A stretch of 64,000 bases of DNA from Podospora pseudocomata (taxonomy: Eukaryota; Ascomycota; Sordariomycetes; Sordariales; Podosporaceae), in contig NW_026946363.1 in assembly GCF_035222375.1 (NCBI RefSeq), positions 7,192,001 through 7,256,000 of the forward strand. Reading direction: 5' to 3'. Position 1 is the stretch's first letter, and the number at the start of each line of letters is the position of its first letter. Position numbers and translations under genes: made by a program. Positions 37,497 to 48,877 of this stretch are shown here, in pieces. Under the pieces are notes generated by a model that saw nothing but the letters and a program-made list of their open reading frames with translations, was not told the DNA's origin and did no database searches.

Positions 37497-39347
37497 GGTG
37501 GTGTTACTGGTAGGTGGTGCTGGTGGCTGGGCAGGTTTGTTCAGATCGGTTTGTGACTGAGGATGGTAGTCGTCTTCGCCTGTGGTCAACCACCTGTGGA
37601 AGCCATCTGACAAGCCAGCAACGACTTCTGTCTGCAGATAAGCTTCTGTTTCCCCAAGGAAGAAGATAGCGGCGCTAGCAGTAGCCCAGGCACTGCGAAG
37701 CATATCTGACCTTGCCGTTTGCCGCTGTCTTAGAAGCAATACCGTTTCTCTTCCGCCTCGTGTGCTTCCCCTTGACGGCCCTGGCGGTGCAGGATGATGC
37801 CTCCTCAACGAGGTAATCTTCCACAGATCTGTCAACCGTATGTGCGCTCGTCTCAGTGACAGCAAGTACGAGTTGATCGCAGTATATGTCTGCAGATCTG
37901 CCTGTGTCAGAAACAAATCCAATGGCGATGGTATTTTAAGTGTCAACACTACCGGCACCGAGAATAGCAGGTTCCGAAACGGAGTGTCAGCAATATTCAC
38001 CAACCCGCTCTCCACCGCTGCCGGCCCTGAAGCGCTCGGCGCCCGTCTCTTCGCAATCGTCAGCCGCAACAAGTCCCTCGCCAGTTCCACCCCTTCATCC
38101 TCCTCATCCCCAGCATCATCATATTCTCCCCTCATGTTCCCCATCGCCGCCCAAGTCCGGCTCAGCACAGCAGCCACTTCCCCTTCTTTGACGGTCACAT
38201 TTCCCAACTTATCCCTCTTCTCCCAACTCATATTCTCCGCCCTCTTCCACCGACTTCTAATCTTCTCATCCGCCTGCTGCGTCAACGCCATTGCAAACTC
38301 CCCCTTTCTCAACAGAAAGAAATCTCTCAACAACCCCAACGTCTCGACAACTTTACTCAACGGCAGCAGCTTCTGCAGAGTTGTCCTAGAAAGGTATCTC
38401 CTGATATCCGAGATCGCCCTCCCGAAACTCGCCGCATCCAACGGATGCTGCAGCTTGGACAACCTCTCCAACTGCGTCGACAAATGCCCCTTGCCTCTCA
38501 GAGAATAATCCCCCACGGCCTTGGCGCGAATCTGGTTCAAACTCCTCCCGATAAAGAGCATGCTCGCCGCCGCAGCAGGCGTGACAAATCCCGGCAGTAA
38601 GTACTCCTCCACCACCCACTCCTCCTCCCATTTCATCTCTTCCTCTTCTTGCGCCGTCACTCCCGTCTCCCCAGTCCCCACCCCAGCAACAGCACGCCTG
38701 TCCACCCTCCTGATAAAAAAGTCCCCATCACTCTTTTGCGGCAACTGTCCATACACTACCCAAGCCCCCACCTCCCTCAACCACGTCCCCTCCGCCACGC
38801 TGAGCAACTCCCTCGCCAACACTTCCACATCCTCATAACCAGTCTGCAATTCTTTCCTCAGCACATCCATCAACCTCGGTCCAGTACACCGCTCCCCTTG
38901 TTGCTGCTGCTGCTGCTTCCCCATCCCCGTGACCATAAACCCCGTCACCTCCCCCAAAAACTCCATCCTCCTCCTCCACGTCCCCTCGATCAACCCCACC
39001 ACCTGCGTCAACGGGACAATGTTGTACCCTCCGACCATCTTGCTGTCTTTGGTGAGAATGTCACTTTCGATTTGGAGGAGAAATTGCTGAAATGAATGGA
39101 GGTGCTGTGAGAGAATCGACGAGGCGACAGATCGGCAGATGACAGATGGGTGGCTGCTTGATATCAAATTTGACTGACTTGCTATTGTTGTGTGGAGGGT
39201 CGACAAGGTGGCTAGGGGTTGGAGCAGTGCGGCCTCGCTTGGCGTGAGGGAGAGGGTGGGTGAAAGGTCATTTGGGGAAAGGGTAGCGGCTGCGCGGAGG
39301 AGCGGGGAGGGGTGCCCAGAGAGGGAGAGCAGAATTTCGTGGAGCAT
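36813..39347 (-). CDS. gcp4: Gamma-tubulin complex component GCP4, 844 aa
   Basis: Single exon. The N-terminus (MLHEILLSLSGHPSPLL) matches the start of GCP4 proteins, and GRIP1/GRIP2-type segments follow throughout. These include a well-conserved block after about residue 440 (ADTPFRNLLFSVPV, then LTLKIPSPLDLFLT) and a helical C-terminal half with hydrophobic repeats typical of Spc97/Spc98-family proteins. GCP4 helps build the ring complex that nucleates microtubules at the spindle pole body. An insertion of Thr and Asn runs (nt 37441-37503) lies in a surface loop. The coding strand is C-rich at the 5' end and G-rich at the 3' end. GCP4 rather than GCP5 or GCP6 is supported by length and N-terminus, from family knowledge rather than a search. 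Confidence 0.85.
37441..37503 (-). repeat. GTT/GGT trinucleotide tract (Asn and Thr runs in GCP4)
   Basis: On the plus strand a run of GTT units, interrupted once by TTT, passes directly into GGT units. On the coding strand this gives a Thr run followed by an Asn run with one Lys. It lies in frame in GCP4 and is probably length-variable. Confidence 0.9.
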
Positions 39348-40235
39348 TTTGGCTGGTGTGACGGCTTTTTGTCATGAAGGTGGTGGTGAGGTTGGGATGT
39401 TGGTGAGCTGAGGGAAGTGTCAGTCTAACATATGAATGAAGGGCGGTGAAACATGCAAGACATACATTTCAGTCATACCCGGACTTCTTTCATCGAGTTT
39501 GGTATTCTCGTCTGAGCTCTTTCTCAGGGCTTGGATAAATAATATAATTGTTCCCAAAATTTCGAACCGGCAGCACATGGAGCGGCCTGGTCGTGTTGCA
39601 GTGCCAACTTGCAGCAAATGAAAGTGAAAGTGGGAAGATTCGTAATTTGAGCAAACAAACGAAAGTTGTAACTAAAGAGTCGAGTTTTGTTCGAGGTTCG
39701 TACCAGGCAATCAACAAAAGAGTGATGCGACTCAAAGGCGGCTCTGACTTGGTAACGGTGGACGGATTCAGCTCCAACGGTCACTTGTTACAAGCCAGGG
39801 ACTCGGTGAACTCAACCGGTCGATGCTAGGTAGGTAGTCAGAGTCGTAAACCGGTCTTCAAAACTTGCCCCATTGTCTGTGAAAGGGCGGCAGGTGTGAC
39901 TGACGGGGCCCCCTATATCAGCCAGGTCAGCTGTTTGCTCCTGCTGTTGAGTGTGTGAAGGCACCTTATCTGAAGCAATGAAATGCCGTCAGTGGTGGAA
40001 CCACTCGACAGTTCACAACGCGACTTGATGAAAAGGCAGGGGGTTGACATCACGTGATGCATTCATACCCCTGTGTAAGTCCTGCGATCTTCTCTCACTT
40101 CATCATCACACACATTTCTCATCCGAACATCCCGTTCATATTACGTTAAATTATAATATCAAAACACGACATTCCAAAACAACTCGTCGTGGTAGAAAAG
40201 AATACGGCTCATACCTCGTCTGCCTCGCCAACATT
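39348..40235. other. Intergenic region, 0.9 kb
   Basis: This contains the GCP4 promoter and the 3' flank of the spartin-like gene. One TAGGTAGGTAG element lies near 39828. No gene is recognised. Confidence 0.55.
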
Positions 40236-41964
40236 CTACTTATAGATAGCTCCGTTGCCGTTGCCATTCGCTGGTTGCTTCCCCTCCGCAACTGTCATTC
40301 CGCTCAGCGACTGTGTGTCAACCGACGACTTTCCTCCGTCATTATCAATAACAGCTGCACCGCCATCGCCCCCGCCCACAACGATAGACTCGCCCTTCGA
40401 TGTCTTGCCCACAACCATACCCTTGGCCACGCTCTTGATCAGGGCCCTGCGCGAGACGCCCGTTACATCAATGTAGACCAGTCCGACATTCTTGACGCCG
40501 CCACCAATCGACCTGCTCACCTCTCCTGCCTCGGGTCCCCACTTGTGCTGAACGACAGTTGTGGCGGCATCTGACGTCGACGCAAGCAAGTGACGTCCGG
40601 CCTGCTCTACACCGTCCATTACAGTGGAAAAAGCCATCATGCTCTTGTTCAGGATGCCTGGCTTATATGTGTCAAGCGGTTTGCCGTCCGGGCCATACCC
40701 CTTGTGACCAGTGGTCGCCTTCTTGCCATGTCCACCGAGCGTCGCTCCGAGGTTCTGTGCAACTTTGCCAATCTGGCCTACCGTTTTGGCCGACAGAGTG
40801 GCCGCACCGCCAGTAAAGGTGCCGATGCGACGGATGTGCTCCTTGGTGGTCGGCTTGAAGGTCATGGGCTTCGCAGCAGGCTCGGATCGCTTGGTGTAAT
40901 TGTCGGCCTGGCCTTGGAGAAGTTTGGCAACCATATCGGAGCCAGTGATGATGAGCCGTGAGGCAGCGTGCGCGTTCGAGACAAGGAAGGAATTCTTGTA
41001 GGCTGGATGCAGCTCTGCATCCCACAGCTCAGGGGAGATAGGTGCCACCTGAACATTCGAACCACCATCGGCAGGGAGCGTGATCTCGACCGGATCTGCA
41101 ATATCACAATGGTTAGAAAGGACCCGTTATGCCGTGCCACACGGTTCGGACTCACCTTTCGATCCAGGTTTCAGGGAACTGTGCTCAACAACCTGGAAGT
41201 TCTCGGCAAGCTCGCCAATCACGCTGCCGTCCTCTTCATCAACCAAAACGATCTGTCCTGGCGCATGAGCGGTGTTGGAGGGGCTTCCACGCGCATAAGC
41301 CTCGCCAGGTTTGAAGTCTGCTGGGTTATACGCGGGCAACTGTTCGCCTGTGGCGACAGCCGCCTTGGAGCCAGTACCCCCGCTGCTGACCTTCTGGTCG
41401 GTGTCCTCCCACCACTGCTTCTCGCTTTTTCCATGAATTTTTGGGGGCGGGGCCCTCTCGAGGAAAGCGGTGCATTGCGCCAAAATGGTCTCGAATGTGT
41501 CGACGTCCTCCTGGATCCCCTTTCGGCTTTGTACCGAGGGAAACTCAATCCTGGTGAATGCGCCGCTGTCCGGCCCCAAATCCCACCGCGGAATCAGGTA
41601 ACTGGTTGGCGGCTGATGGTAGATTTGCGTGGTGGCTGGCAGCGGGAGATCGAGCTCAGGGGGCAGGTGAAGATGGAGGTAGAAGTCCTGCTCGGCGTTT
41701 GACGTCTCCGGGTCGATGGACGGGTCGGCGAAAACAGAGCTCGTAGGAACCATCAGCAGCGACAATGTCTGCGGGCCCGTTGGCGTGAGGGGCTGCTCCT
41801 TGCCATTGGCGATATGGTATGCCTTTACGCCATTGATGGCATACAGCAGCTTTGGATCCTGTGGTTGGCGCATGGGATTAGATTATGTGTTTTTTTGGTG
41901 GATTGGGGTGTCTGTGAGATCGGTGTGGCCAAGGTAGGTTGCTCACATTGTGTCCAGAAGCCAT
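40236..41964 (-). CDS. Spartin/senescence-domain protein, 526 aa
   Basis: Exons are 41964-41947 (six codons), 41858-41156 and 41095-40236. The introns begin GTGAGC and GTGAGT and end CACAG and GCAG, and frame is kept. Residues 1-240 form an N-terminal module beginning DPKLLYAINGVKAYHI, with a proline-rich middle. About 265-480 is a senescence (PF06911-type) domain with the small-residue-rich helices usual for the family (GTFTGGAATLSAKTVGQIG, VGLVYIDVTGVSRRAL). In animals spartin binds lipid droplets and endosomal membranes. Plant senescence proteins carry the same domain. Fungal members are poorly studied, so a lipid-droplet or membrane-trafficking role is only inference. The tail is Gly/Asp-rich. 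The tiny first exon makes automated start calls likely to fail here. Confidence 0.85.
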
Positions 41965-44900
41965 TGCGTCGGCTGTTCTTTGAGTTAATATGTGCCGATA
42001 TTGTCGCCGCGCGATGATGCGGGATGTTCAGGTGTGTCGCACTCGAAAAAGGGGCGATGACGTTGTGACTTGGGCTTCTTTATCTCAGCCGTCAAGTCGA
42101 TGAAATCACCCAAAAACCGCTCGCCCGGGAAGATTGGTGTATGGCAAGAATAGCTCTGTCGCAATGGCACGATTTGACCAAGAAGGCGGGGTTAAATCAC
42201 TTATCACTTTCAGTTCTTGCCCCAACGAACAGTTCCAGTGTTCAAAATAGCAACAGCGAGACACCGGCACCCCGCGCAAGAGGTCCCAGGGCGCTTAGAG
42301 AGCTCCCCTGTGTGGAGCATGGGCGCGAGGCCTCGCCCTTCAAGGGCGACGTCATTGGTTTGCCGCATGAAATAAGAGCCTCCAATGCCACAAGATACAC
42401 CTCTTGCATCCGCCACCGTGTCTATCATGAAACAGGGAACAAAAGATGGAGAGTTTTATGCTCTGGTTAGCTCTACATCTTTTCTGATCTTCAGATATAG
42501 TTACTGATGACGCATTTGTTTCACCGTTGTCACCTGCAGGGAAAAGGGTCGTTTATGCTTGAAAGCCCGCTCGCTGTAGCGTACACATATAGAACCCCTG
42601 AGCGAGCTGGTTGCGATCATGGAACCTCCGGTTTTCTCCCCGCGCTCCATGTCGGTAGTCGGCAACTCCAGGTGTTCATCCAACTCAGCGTGGCCGACGG
42701 ATGTAAGGTCAACTTTGGGCCTCGCGTGCTCTGGCCGGTGTTTCCTTTTGTATGGTTTGTGGCGGCGTCCTTTTTGCTGGGAGTGCGGGGGAGGGGGGTG
42801 CAGTACTTTAGAATAATTAGGTTGTGATGGTCTGACTGGCTGGAGTTTGAGCGTGCAAAGAGTGGTTGATGGCGGGGCACAATTGTTGGTTACATAGCCA
42901 GATCGAGGGTGTTTGGGTCACGAAGAGATCGTGTCCCGCCCAACCTGGAAGACTGTGCAACTGTGAAGGAAACAGCCCAGTATCTTGCGTTGTTCAACTC
43001 GAAGCTGTCATGGCTGAGCTGCTTTCCACAGGCTCTTCTAGATAGGCCTTCCCTAGCCTCATCCAAGGCCCAACTTGAGACCTGGCTTTTTCAGCATACT
43101 GAACAAGGTGGTAAAGCAGAGTTCGGATGCCTGAGTGCAACCTGGAAGTCACGATCGAAACTGTTTGAGAGTTCCGAGGAAAAGAGCGTCGGGGGAGCTC
43201 GACTCGATCGAATCAGGGGCGCATTTCCCCGTTGCCGAGTGGCTGCAGGCACTCCCGATTCGGCTTCTTCACTGCGGCGGGTACCCATCAGTGTGCAGTT
43301 GCCGACCTGCAGTGTCCTCCCATCGTAGCAAAGCGTGAATACCCAACAAATCGAGGCATTTACCGCGGGAGAAACGACACTGCTTATAGTAGGCTTCTTC
43401 CAGGTCGTCGGTCTTTGATTCCGTTGGATTCCAGCCAACGGGGAGGCTTTCCGGCTTTTCAGGTGCTGTTTTGTTTTCTTGTACTCCGTATCTCGTCACT
43501 TCTTACTCCTCACGCATCTCCCGTCCCCTGTGCGTCTGCATGGCTCACAGATCGTCCCTTTGCGGACGTACCGAAAAGCCCTCTTCTCTTCCACCGCCCC
43601 TCTTGGAAAACAGGAACCCGTTGCGCTTGTTCCACCGTCCTCGGAACACTGACCTGACGGACAAGCCCAGCCTCGTCTTGTCAGCAGTTCCACCACAGAG
43701 GAGTTGCTGAGAGTCGGTCGTAAGCGACGTCGGCGGTCCGCCCGCCTCAAAACAGGCGAGTGTCCACATGCCGTTCGGCCCTAGAAACGATCCAGATGCC
43801 GGCCCTTTGGTGGGAGGAAGAGTTCCTGGCCGGGAGTTCAGGCGGGCAGTCTGTGAGTCAAATTGTCCTGCAAAACATAGATTGATAATGGGCGTAAACG
43901 AAGGGTTTTGTATTCAGGTCAACCACTCATAAGGCTTCGTTGCTGTTCCGTGCCGTGCCTGATTCTTCGACGCCGCCATCTGCTTCTTGTAAACAGCGGA
44001 AGCGGGGTGTTGCTCGAAAGCCGTGCCAAGGTCAAAGAAAAAGGCGCTAACCCAGGGCCCCTCTTGCCGACATCTCCCTTACCTGAGGGCGTTCTGTGGC
44101 CCGTGAGAGCGTTGAGCTTCCCGGCTTGGAGACCTTTCGGTGGTGTTGGTTGGTGGTGTGCCCGCCCAGGTTGCCGTTGGTCAATGCGCCTAGTACCAAA
44201 GAATGTCATTGTTCTCAAGACGAAGATCGTTTCACAACCTATCTAACATATCAAACATTGGGCGGATGTGTCAAGGGTCGCGTAGACTAGAAAGTACCTG
44301 TCTTCAAGCGTGGAGTGCAATGCTCCTTGATACCAGGCAGGCCCCATCGTTCGTCCCTGATGTCAATCCGTGACATGTCAAACTCTGACCGTGGGTGGCT
44401 GCCCAAACCCTCAGCCCAGGCCGGCCCAGGTGCAAAACTTCGCGATATGGTAACCCGGGAAGATGCTGTCCGAGCCGTCCCCGGAAGGGCTGTTGACTGG
44501 CTCTTGGCTAGATGCTAGCTTCCCCGTTCCTCGATGGCAGATGGCACTTCATCTTCAGGGATTTGCCTATGAACAGTCCAGCAGGAGAGGTCTCTGCGAC
44601 TCTGCTCTGTGGAATGCCAGTCCTCACTCAGTGCCGTCAAATAAAAAGACCGCAACGGGCCACTTCTTTTTTTTCCCCATCGCCTCTTTTTTGGGATTCC
44701 CCGTCCGTTCCACCACGTCCAGCTCCAAATAGCCCAGGCCGAAGAGATATCGAATCGCCGTCAACGACACCAACCAAACCCCCGTCCGTTTTCCGATCGA
44801 TCCCCAAACATCCCGTCCACTGCCGCCCCCGTCAGGTATCCGTACCTACGCTACAAAAAAAAAATCCCTGACCTGGAACTGTCCACCTCGCTCTCGGAAC

Positions 44901-45304
44901 TCGGAGCTGCTTCGCCTGACACTGACGCACCCGACCCTGCCGACACACTGTTTATTGCTTGTTGGCCGTTGCTTTGCTGTTCCGAATTTCTCTCGATCTG
45001 GATGTAGGTTATCTGAATTATCCTTTTTTCCCCTCTTCTCTAGCCCCCTAGCTGCAAGCTGCGTCCACCCTCACGGCTTGTGTTGTTTGTCTGCACCATC
45101 GTGCCTCTGTGCAGCCAGTAGCATCTCGTGTGCGTCCCAGTCCCGCCCAAGCCCAAACACCACCGCGCCGTTTCCCGCCCGCCGTTTCCCACCTCACCGT
45201 CTTCGTGCTCCCCGACTAGATCAGCTTCCAAAGGCTCTCTTCTTGTCAAGCAGCATAGAGGCTAACCAGCAAATTAGTCGACCATCCCGTTGCGCGTCCC
45301 ACTG

Positions 45305-45334
45305 CCGCTCCCGCTCCCGCTACCGCTACCGCTA
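45305..45334 (+). repeat. Tandem hexamer CCGCT(C/A) x5
   Basis: Two CCGCTC units followed by three CCGCTA units in the leader of the Zn2Cys6 gene. Confidence 0.85.
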
Positions 45335-45384
45335 CCTGCCGTACGGAGTATCCGTCGGCCGCAACCACCACACGCGCGCAACCT

Positions 45385-45405
45385 CCACGACCCACGACCC
45401 ACGAC
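45385..45405 (+). repeat. Tandem heptamer CCACGAC x3
   Basis: Three perfect copies, with a fourth degenerate one, in the leader of the Zn2Cys6 gene about 950 nt before its ATG. Confidence 0.85.
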
Positions 45406-45991
45406 CCACGGCCTGGCCCACGCAGCAGGCTAGATAGCATCGGCATCGTTAGGATCGGATCAAATCAACAGCTGCGTTTCGGCGTCACATTGCTCTTCGG
45501 GTAGACACACCCTTTTTCTCGCTATTTGTGGCCCTTGACTCGTCCGGCCACCCGCGCGCGCAAAGGACGGCTACGTGCATTTCTTGTCGACGCTGTAATA
45601 CCTTGTGCCAACGCCCGTTCGACTGTTCTGGTAGCACTGGCCGCTCCGGGAAACCCTCTCTGCCACTTGTCTGCGCTGCCTCGACTGGGCTCCCCCCCCT
45701 CCCTCCCCTCTCTCGCGCCGCCGTCGTGCTTCCGTCTTGCCGTTGCCCGCCCTCCCCCCCTCCCTGATCCTATCATCTGGGTATCTCGCCGCGCTCCCTC
45801 CGAAGTGTGAGTACCTTCCGTACCCTATTTAGTCCCGTCCGCTCTTCGATCCGCCCGACGACACCGACTACCTAGCCTCGGCTCTCCTCCCCCTCCCCGT
45901 GCCCTGCACATCGCTTTCCGCCGAGCGGTCTCTCTGCAGTAGCAGTCTGTTGCACTGTGGAGTGTGGCCCAAGGACGGCCTTGTTTCTTGA

Positions 45992-46357
45992 CAGCGCCTG
46001 TATCAAGGGGTCCCCTCGCGAGACCCAACCGCCGTCACAATTGCGTCCCAGCTGCGCATCCAGTCCATCCTATCCCCGGCCGATCCGTCGGAGCAACCTC
46101 CCCCGAAACGAAAGTTTCACGACGCCTTTGCCGGACCGGCGCCGGAACTATCTCCCGCACCCACGGAGTGGCCTTCACCGGCCCCTCCACCGCCCTCGGA
46201 CCCGGCACCACCAGACCGGCTACCGAATATTCGACAGCCGCTTCCACACAGCCCGCCGCGCCCCTCTGCGGCCGGGGGCGGGAACCGCGCTCAACAGCCA
46301 GCTCCGAAGCCTGTCGTCGTCCCTGACGATGACAGCCGGCCACCAAATTCGGCTACA
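45992..46357 (+). other. Open in-frame extension upstream of the Zn2Cys6 start, coding-like, without ATG
   Basis: Following an in-frame TGA at 45989, 122 codons stay open and run straight into the transcription-factor frame. The conceptual peptide is not random. It contains SQLRIQSILSPAD, the basic NLS-like PPPKRKF, then a Pro-rich acidic segment and PVVVPDDDS. No ATG occurs in any frame from 45005 to 46328. Near-cognate starts in frame are CTG at 45998, ATT at 46040 (context ACAATTG, with A at -3 and G at +4) and CTG at 46052. Alternatively an upstream exon could supply the ATG through the acceptor at 45994. The choice cannot be made from sequence alone. Confidence 0.55.
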
Positions 46358-46361
46358 ATGA
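46329..46361 (+). promoter_or_regulatory. uORF of 10 codons ending inside the Zn2Cys6 start codon
   Basis: ATG at 46329 opens MTAGHQIRLQ, whose TGA (46359-46361) overlaps the main ATG at 46358 (ATGA) and abuts a second in-frame ATG at 46361. It is the first ATG after 1.3 kb without one. Such geometry usually lowers or couples initiation at the main start. Confidence 0.6.
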
Positions 46362-48401
46362 TGGCTGGCAGCCCCAGCAGTCCGGGCACTGCGGACAGTC
46401 GACGGGGAGCCAATGCGAAGCGGCCAGCTCAGCGGTCCAGCATTGCGTGCCAGAGCTGCCGCAAGTCAAAAATCAAGTGCAACAACACAGGTGGCGATTC
46501 GCCGTGCGACACTTGCATCCGAAATGGCAAAGAATGCACCTATCCAGAAGCGCCGCCGGTGCAGCCTAAGCGCTCAGAGCCCCCCGCCGGTCCAAAGGCG
46601 GAGCAGGGCACTGAACGCAAACGGGTGCGGAGGATGGAGGATATCGTGAAGATGGAGGGTGCCGTGCCGGCCGCTATGATCGCCGAGGATGTGCTATCGA
46701 TGCCGTATCTGAACGAGGCTGTTTGGTCACAACTGTTTGACATATACCGGCTTCACTTTGCGACCGAGTTGCCTTTCCTGCACTTGGCAACGTTGAAGGA
46801 GAAGTTGGGGAGCAGATTCAGGGCTAAGCCCAGCGATACATCCCCAGAAATCAATCTTGTGCTGCTAGGCATTCTGACCTTGACGGCGCGCTTCCATCAG
46901 ACCTTGGTATCATATGTTACCGTGCCGAAGAATGCATCAAGCGCTTCTGCAACACCAAAACCGCAGCCCCCTGGACCTGACCTCAAGGCGTCTGTGGCGT
47001 CGGAGTACTATGCCGAGATCCTGACTAAAGCTCTCGGCGGGCTGAGGACCAGCATGACGGTGGCCTCGGTGGAAAGAGTTCAAGCTTTCCTCATGCTTGG
47101 CTTGTACGAATGGAGCCAAGCGGTCCCGAGAGTTGGCGGCATGGCTGCGTGGATGTATGTCGGTGTGGCTATCCGCATGGCCCAGGCCTTGGGTCTCGGC
47201 CATGGCGATGGGGAACCCGGAAAGAAGTTCAGCATGCGACCTGCGCTTGCGAGAGGGCCTAGCATTCCTCACTCACAAATGATTATCGCCAAGGAGATTC
47301 GAAGGAGGACCATGTTCAGTTGTCTGATACTGGACCGTCTTTTGGGCTGTGGTAAAGACCGGGTGTCCACGATTCGATCTGAGGACCTCCGGATTCAGCT
47401 CCCATGCGCCGAAATGTCGTTTGATCTGTCAGAGGACGTCTTTACGGGATTCTTGAACCCTGTCCCGGGAATCGACAAGAAGCGGCCTATCAGCGACAGT
47501 GTCCTGGGGCGTTTTGTACGTCTGGTTGACCTTTGGGGTGAGATCTCACGGTGGAGCTTTGCGGGTGGTCGCTTCACCGAGACGGAAGCCCCATGGCACT
47601 CGGCATCGAAGTTTTGCCAGCTGCGCGAGAAACTCGAGGGTTTCTACGCTGATCTACCTCCCAACTTCCAGTGGTCGGACTCTAACTACTACAAGCACGA
47701 GAACCACCAAGCGAGTAGCGTGTATGTTTCGTTGCATATGCTCGGTGCTGTTTGCAGGATAATGCTTCACCGGGAGTATATCCCGTTCATCCCCATCCGC
47801 TGTGACAGGCCTGTGGGTCCGCTCGACGAGCCCGTGTTCACTGAGGGTCAGGAGCCGGCCGGCTTCTGGGACACCAGCGCCGAGGAGATCTTCCGTGCGG
47901 CGAGGGACATTGTTGACTTGGTGGAAATCTGTGGCGACAAGCTGCCCATGTCAGCACTGGTTTTGTTTTCTGTCTGGACTGCAGCCTTTGTCGGTATCTA
48001 CGCCGTCCATTTTCCCCACATGGACACCAAGGGCCACATGCTCCCCTCCTTTTCAGGTGATCTTGAAATCACCAAAAACGGTCCTACTGGGACAACCTTC
48101 TCCACCCTCAAGCAGATGTCCCGGTGGTTGAAGCTGGCCGAGACGTACTGCAACTACTTCCGTGAGATGGCTTGCTACTACGAAAAGGTCAAGTCAGACT
48201 GGGACAAGCACAGCGGTAGGCCGGGCAACAACGAGGGCAAGCTCATCAGCGTGCGGTTAGGCGGTGGCGGTCTCGAAGAGTGGCAGAAACAGAGTCGAAA
48301 GATCATCAATAACGGTGAGATACTCGGCACGGGCGGCCCAGATGACAAGCAGTCCTCCCGAGACAGCACCGTCGAGCCAAATTCCCACCAACAGCAACAG
48401 C

Positions 48402-48438
<37 letters not shown>

Positions 48439-48877
48439 CGAAGAGAAGCCCTCCCGGTCAACTTCATTCACCCCGATCAACTCTTCCAACCACCACCCCC
48501 AACCCTACCATCATCAGTCGCACGACTCCAACGGCAAAATGGAAGACAACGCTGACAACTGGCGCTTCCACCCACATCACCCGCATCAACCATCCCCTTC
48601 TCAGTCATCTACCACGATCCCCTCGCCAGAAATGCCCATGGTTTCCTTCCCGACGCTGCCGCTGGGGTACTCGTCGAATGAGATTGTGAGCTATGTGGCC
48701 GAGGCGCAGAGCATGCCCTGGTTTCATGCTCCCGGGGGGATCGACCAGTTTGCGCACGGGACAAAGGAGAGCGAGACGCTGGATAACGGGAATTTGTTTT
48801 GGGGGAGTATACCGGAGGCTATCTTGATGGGGGCTGGGCCCGGGGGGCAGGTGCAGATGGGTGGGGGTTTTGCTTAG
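46358..48877 (+). CDS. Zn2Cys6 transcription factor, 839 aa (from first in-frame ATG)
   Basis: Single exon from the first in-frame ATG. A Zn2Cys6 binuclear cluster uses Cys31, 34, 41, 50, 53 and 60 (spacing C-x2-C-x6-C-x8-C-x2-C-x6-C) with the basic RKSKIK between. A fungal-specific transcription-factor middle-homology domain spans about 125-480, including GLYEWSQAVPRVGGMAAWMYVG and the RRRTMFSCLILDRLLG motif. The C-terminal third is Ser/His/Pro-rich with a 16-Gln run, and the tail is hydrophobic and Gly-rich. It is a nuclear DNA-binding regulator, and target genes are unknown. The coding sequence may begin further upstream (see 45992-46357). It is divergent from the spartin-like gene across a 4 kb region. 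Confidence 0.93.
48389..48436 (+). repeat. CAA/CAG repeat encoding 16 Gln
   Basis: Mixed CAA and CAG at the left, then pure CAA, in frame in the Zn2Cys6 protein. Confidence 0.95.

Larger units (their letters stand above)
41965..45994. other. Divergent intergenic region and long leader of the Zn2Cys6 gene, 4.0 kb
   Basis: The left part should hold the spartin-like promoter. From about 44650 rightwards the plus strand becomes CT-rich and looks like promoter and leader of the transcription factor. From 45005 on there is no ATG on the plus strand. A good donor, GTGAGT, starts at 45807, and an acceptor-like TTCTTGACAG ends at 45994, so a leader intron of 188 nt is possible. No protein gene is recognised in 41965-44650. 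Confidence 0.55.

Noticed and set aside
42909-43328. 139-codon plus-strand frame between the spartin-like and Zn2Cys6 genes
   Set aside because: Composition looks random, with no domain or splice partner found.
45526-45810. 94-codon frame as a first exon of the Zn2Cys6 gene using the GTGAGT donor at 45807
   Set aside because: It begins with TTG, not ATG, and its phase does not match the open extension at 45995. The donor may still serve a leader intron.
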